From NCBI GenBank assembly GCA_015068055.1, contig SVLG01000048.1:1-16899 (forward strand): DNA of 16,899 nucleotides, read 5' to 3'. The notes below the pieces were generated by a model. It worked only from the letters and a program-made list of their open reading frames with translations. It ran no database searches and was not told the DNA's origin. The position numbers and the translations under genes are program-made. Numbering within the stretch: the stretch's first letter is position 1; each line of letters starts with the position of its first letter. The DNA is from Oscillospiraceae bacterium (lineage in GTDB: Bacteria; Bacillota_A; Clostridia; Oscillospirales; Oscillospiraceae). This document shows positions 14,360-16,899 of the stretch, one piece after another.

Positions 14360-15523
14360 TCAGATGAGGTTCTTCTCGGTTTCCTTGTCGAAGATGTGGA
14401 GCAGCTTGGGATCGAAGCTGAAGCTGACGGCGTTGCCGCGAGCGAAGTCCTCGGTGTTAATGTCGGCGGTGGGAACCACGGCGACCATATCACCCTCGCT
14501 GGTGTCCAGATGCAGATGCAGCTCGCTGCCCATGAGCTCGCTGACGTCGACCTTGGCGGCGATGCCTTCCTTGCCGACCTTCACGTGCACGGGACGGAGA
14601 CCCACGATGACATCCTTCTCCTCGGTGCCGGCGAGAGCGGCGTTCTGCTCGGCGGTGAGGGCGATCTCGGTGCCGAGGATGCTGACGGCATAGCCTTCAG
14701 CCTTCTTGAGGAGCTTGCAGCCGTGGAAGAAGTTCATCTGGGGAGTGCCGATGAAGCCGGCCACAAAGAGGTTGGCGGGGTGGTTGAAAACTTCCTGAGG
14801 AGTGCCGATCTGCTGGATGAAGCCGTCGCGCATGATGACGATACGATCGCCCAGAGTCATGGCCTCCACCTGGTCGTGGGTGACGTAGATGAAGGTGGTG
14901 TTGATCTTCTCACGGAGCTTGATGATCTCAGCGCGCATCTGGTTACGCAGCTTGGCGTCCAGGTTGGAGAGAGGCTCGTCCATCAGGAAGACCTTGGGGT
15001 CGCGGACGATGGCGCGGCCGATGGCAACACGCTGACGCTGACCGCCGGAGAGAGCCTTGGGCTTACGATCCAGATACTGGGTGATGTCCAGAATGGCGGC
15101 AGCCTCGCGGACCTTGCGGTCGATCTCATCCTTGGGGACCTTCTTCAGCTTCAGGGAGAAGGCCATGTTATCATAGACAGTCATGTGGGGGTAGAGAGCG
15201 TAGCTCTGGAAGACCATGGCGATGTCGCGGTCCTTGGGGGCCACGTCGTTCATGAGCTTGCCATCAATCCACAGCTCGCCGTCGCTGATCTCCTCAAGAC
15301 CGGCGACCATACGCAGGGTGGTGGACTTGCCGCAGCCGGAGGGGCCGACCAGAACGATGAATTCCTTGTCGGCGATGTCAAGGCTGAACTCCTGAACGGC
15401 GACAACGCCTTCATCCGTGATCTGCAGATTGACCTTCTTCTCGGCTTCGCCCTTCTTGGCCTTTTTCTTCTTCTCGGTGTTGGGGTAGACCTTCTTGATT
15501 TTCTTCAGACTGACTTCGGACAT
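14360..15523 (-). CDS. UgpC/MsmK-type sugar ABC transporter ATP-binding protein
   Basis: This cytoplasmic ATPase of the MalK/UgpC/MsmK family powers import of sugars or glycerol-3-phosphate. The 387-residue protein shows Walker A GPSGCGKS (60-67), Q-loop Q106, signature LSGGQ (158-162), Walker B VFLMDEP (178-184), H-loop H216 and a C-terminal TOBE-type regulatory region from about 240 (GLRPVHVKVG). Between the first strand (SLKKIKKVYPN) and the second (VVAVQEFSLDI) is an insert of about 25 residues, very lysine-rich (TEKKKKAKKGEAEKK). No permease or binding-protein gene is adjacent, which fits a shared ATPase serving several transporters. ATG 15523 is chosen by homology; no SD lies at normal distance. 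A TTG 11 codons upstream is the alternative. Confidence 0.93.
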   Translation of the reverse strand: MSEVSLKKIKKVYPNTEKKKKAKKGEAEKKVNLQITDEGVVAVQEFSLDIADKEFIVLVGPSGCGKSTTLRMVAGLEEISDGELWIDGKLMNDVAPKDRDIAMVFQSYALYPHMTVYDNMAFSLKLKKVPKDEIDRKVREAAAILDITQYLDRKPKALSGGQRQRVAIGRAIVRDPKVFLMDEPLSNLDAKLRNQMRAEIIKLREKINTTFIYVTHDQVEAMTLGDRIVIMRDGFIQQIGTPQEVFNHPANLFVAGFIGTPQMNFFHGCKLLKKAEGYAVSILGTEIALTAEQNAALAGTEEKDVIVGLRPVHVKVGKEGIAAKVDVSELMGSELHLHLDTSEGDMVAVVPTADINTEDFARGNAVSFSFDPKLLHIFDKETEKNLI

Positions 15524-15537
15524 ATTTTTCTGATCAT
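15505..15537 (-). other. Possible leader ORF (10 codons) overlapping the ugpC-like start out of frame
   Basis: ATG (15537-15535) is preceded at 10 nt by GGAGG (complement of 15548-15552) and encodes MIRKICPKSV, then TGA at 15507-15505. It overlaps the first 19 nt of the ABC-ATPase gene in another frame. The only good SD near that gene serves this mini-ORF, so translation coupling or reinitiation is possible. It could also be chance. Confidence 0.35.
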
Positions 15538-15760
15538 AGTCACAGTGCCTCCGCAAGCTGTGACCTCACAGCCGGTGAAATACCGCGCTGCCTTACGACA
15601 GGTCTCCACACTGCCGCACCGGTGATCTTCCGGGTTTTTCCTCCTTACTTTTGCCTCACGACGCTTAATAGGGTGGAGTAAACGCCGCGGGTTTGTATTG
15701 GGGATGCTGTTTATAGCATAACACGAAAACCGTGGTTTGCCAAGGGTTTTTTGCGCTTTT
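15524..15760 (-). promoter_or_regulatory. Promoter and ~185-nt untranslated leader of the ABC-ATPase gene
   Basis: On the minus strand, TTGGCA (complement of 15738-15743) and TATGCT (complement of 15715-15720) lie 17 nt apart, placing the transcript start near 15708. The leader contains an AGGAGG (complement of 15640-15645) with no ATG at proper distance. It also has the perfect inverted repeat GCTGTGA/TCACAGC (15557-15572) just before the second GGAGG. I do not recognise a known riboswitch. No terminator hairpin is seen for the upstream oxidoreductase. Confidence 0.55.
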
Positions 15761-16876
15761 TTATCGGATTCGTCCGTCCATGTCGCTGCCGTGTTCGGGC
15801 TGCAGGGGGAAGCGGATGGGCTTTTTGTCCCGCTGGGAGCGGTAGATGGCGGTGACCAGTTCCACGGTGCGCCGTCCGTCCTCCAGCGTGATGAGCGGCT
15901 CGGTGCCGTGCTGAATGGCCTGCAGGAAGTCACGGAGCTGCTGTTCATGGTAGTAGACCATGTCCACGCCGCTAAAGAAGTCTCCGTCCTCTTTTTTCCA
16001 CTGCGGCAGCATATCCGCCTCGCCGGGTACCGTCCAGAGATCGTTCACCGGTGGTTCCGTGATGCCGGACATACCGGCAATAAACATGGCCCCGCCGTCG
16101 GTCTGTACGCCGATGCTGGCGCCGTTGCTGCCGTGGACGCGGACATTGCCGAAGAGGGCAGGGTTCTGGGAGTTGCTGACCACGATGTTGCCGAAGGCGC
16201 CGCTCTTAAAGCGGATGACGGCCATGGCGGTGTCCTCCACCTCCAGTTCCGGGTGGTTCAGGGTGTCCCACATGCCGTAAAGCTCCTCCACCTCGCCCAT
16301 GTACCAGAGAAGCAGGTCGATCTGGTGGGGGGCCTGATTGATGAGGACGCCGCCGCCCTCACCCTTCCAGGTGCCGCGCCAGGGGTCGCTGTGGTAGTAG
16401 GCCATGTCACGCCAGCCCAGCATATTGACCGTGCCGAGAATGGGCTTTTCCAGCTTGCCGTCCTCAATGGCCTTCTTCACCCGCATAGCCGGGCGGTAGA
16501 AGCGCCGCTGACAGATGGTGGTGCCCTTGACGCCGGCCTTGTTTACCGCCCCAATGATGGCGTCGCAGTCCTCCAGCGTGGCCGCCAGAGGCTTTTCCAC
16601 GGCGATGTGGAGGCCCAACTCCGCACAGCGCACAGCCAGTTCCGCATGGCCGGGGTGGGGGGTGCAGATGGAAACGGCTTCCACGCCGCTTTCCTTCACC
16701 ATCTGCTCCAGATCGGTATAGGCCTTGATGCCGTACTTTTCCGCAAAGGCTTCCGCCTTGGCGGCGGTGCGGGCGTAGCAGGCTACCAGCTCGCTTTCCT
16801 CGCAGCGCTGCAGGGCCTGAGCATGGAAGTGGCCCACCTTGCCGCAGCCGATGACAGCGGTTTTAATCTTCTTCAT
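15761..16876 (-). CDS. Gfo/Idh/MocA-family NAD(P)-dependent oxidoreductase
   Basis: These enzymes oxidise or reduce sugars, inositols and related polyols with a nicotinamide cofactor. The 371-residue protein has an N-terminal Rossmann fold with GCGKVG (10-15), an acidic/aromatic second strand, ICTPHPGHAELA (70-81) and the diagnostic EKP (94-96). The C-terminal substrate domain contains GGGVLINQAPHQID (174-187; H184 and D187 likely catalytic or substrate-binding). The substrate cannot be told from sequence. The start ATG 16876 has GAGGTGG upstream and may overlap the stop of another gene (ATGA). The sugar-transport ATPase downstream suggests a carbohydrate-use context, though a separate promoter lies between. 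Confidence 0.94.
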   Translation of the reverse strand: MKKIKTAVIGCGKVGHFHAQALQRCEESELVACYARTAAKAEAFAEKYGIKAYTDLEQMVKESGVEAVSICTPHPGHAELAVRCAELGLHIAVEKPLAATLEDCDAIIGAVNKAGVKGTTICQRRFYRPAMRVKKAIEDGKLEKPILGTVNMLGWRDMAYYHSDPWRGTWKGEGGGVLINQAPHQIDLLLWYMGEVEELYGMWDTLNHPELEVEDTAMAVIRFKSGAFGNIVVSNSQNPALFGNVRVHGSNGASIGVQTDGGAMFIAGMSGITEPPVNDLWTVPGEADMLPQWKKEDGDFFSGVDMVYYHEQQLRDFLQAIQHGTEPLITLEDGRRTVELVTAIYRSQRDKKPIRFPLQPEHGSDMDGRIR

Positions 16877-16899
16877 ACCGCCACCTCAGCTCTGGTCAT
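16873..16899 (-). CDS. Possible C-terminal end of an upstream gene (partial)
   Basis: On the minus strand the frame ATG ACC AGA GCT GAG GTG GCG GTA TGA is open from the window edge and stops in an ATGA overlap with the oxidoreductase start. Such overlaps mark operon neighbours. Only eight codons are visible, so this is weak and no function can be given. Confidence 0.3.
   Translation of the reverse strand: MTRAEVAV

Noticed and set aside
14348..15625. 425-codon + strand frame opposite the ABC-ATPase
   Set aside because: Antisense shadow rich in Asp/Leu/Val/Gly with no motif; it starts inside the terminator T-run.
15505..15948. 147-codon minus-strand frame across the oxidoreductase 3' end and the ABC-ATPase leader
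   Set aside because: Overlaps a conserved gene in another frame and lacks an SD; only its last 10 codons (the mini-ORF with its own SD) merit attention.

Overview
The window looks like a chromosomal core-gene segment from a fairly GC-rich, anaerobic, Gram-positive Clostridia-type bacterium, probably of the Oscillospiraceae/Ruminococcaceae group. The evidence is the gene order smc-ftsY-rdgB-yhbY-nadD-yqeK-LCP-rsfS-leuS, a T-box leader before alaS, strong Shine-Dalgarno sequences throughout, a PerR-rubrerythrin pair and a UgpC/MsmK-type sugar-transport ATPase. The taxonomic call is an inference; no 16S gene or other marker lies in the window.

Layout. Positions 1-9061 (+) form one tightly packed run: the 3' part of smc, ftsY, rdgB (dITP/XTP pyrophosphatase), yhbY, a fused nadD-yqeK gene, a LytR-CpsA-Psr (LCP) cell-wall ligase, rsfS and leuS. 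Most junctions overlap (ATGA, GTGA, 14 nt) or carry an SD across the previous stop, so the run is probably one translationally coupled operon. A hairpin follows leuS, and close behind it comes a 133-aa protein I do not recognise. Positions 9523-10530 (+) hold an oxidative-stress operon: a sigma-A-like promoter overlapped by a large palindrome, then perR and rubrerythrin, then a hairpin terminator.

Positions 10567-10976 are the least ordinary part. Two divergent small genes lie here: a 48-aa minus-strand ORF of unknown function and a 54-aa Arc-like ribbon-helix-helix (RHH) protein. They share a compact control region with a consensus minus-strand promoter flanked by two 17-bp repeats exactly 51 bp apart. 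A hairpin repeat follows. Then come a promoter, an alanine-type T-box leader with its terminator (11013-11284), alaS and a HIT-family hydrolase gene (+), ending in a perfect 36-nt palindrome that serves as terminator for both strands.

Positions 14360-16899 are on the minus strand: a Gfo/Idh/MocA oxidoreductase and, downstream of it with its own promoter and a roughly 185-nt leader, a UgpC/MsmK-type ABC ATPase. Eight codons of a further upstream gene may overlap the oxidoreductase start at the right edge.

Most of the window is housekeeping: chromosome segregation, membrane targeting, nucleotide-pool cleaning, ribosome assembly and silencing, NAD synthesis, cell-wall attachment and tRNA charging. 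The best candidate for something undescribed is the small RHH/48-aa divergent module with its operator array. Second-tier oddities are the NadD-YqeK fusion, the out-of-frame leader ORF over the ugpC start, and the promoterless 133-aa gene behind a hairpin.
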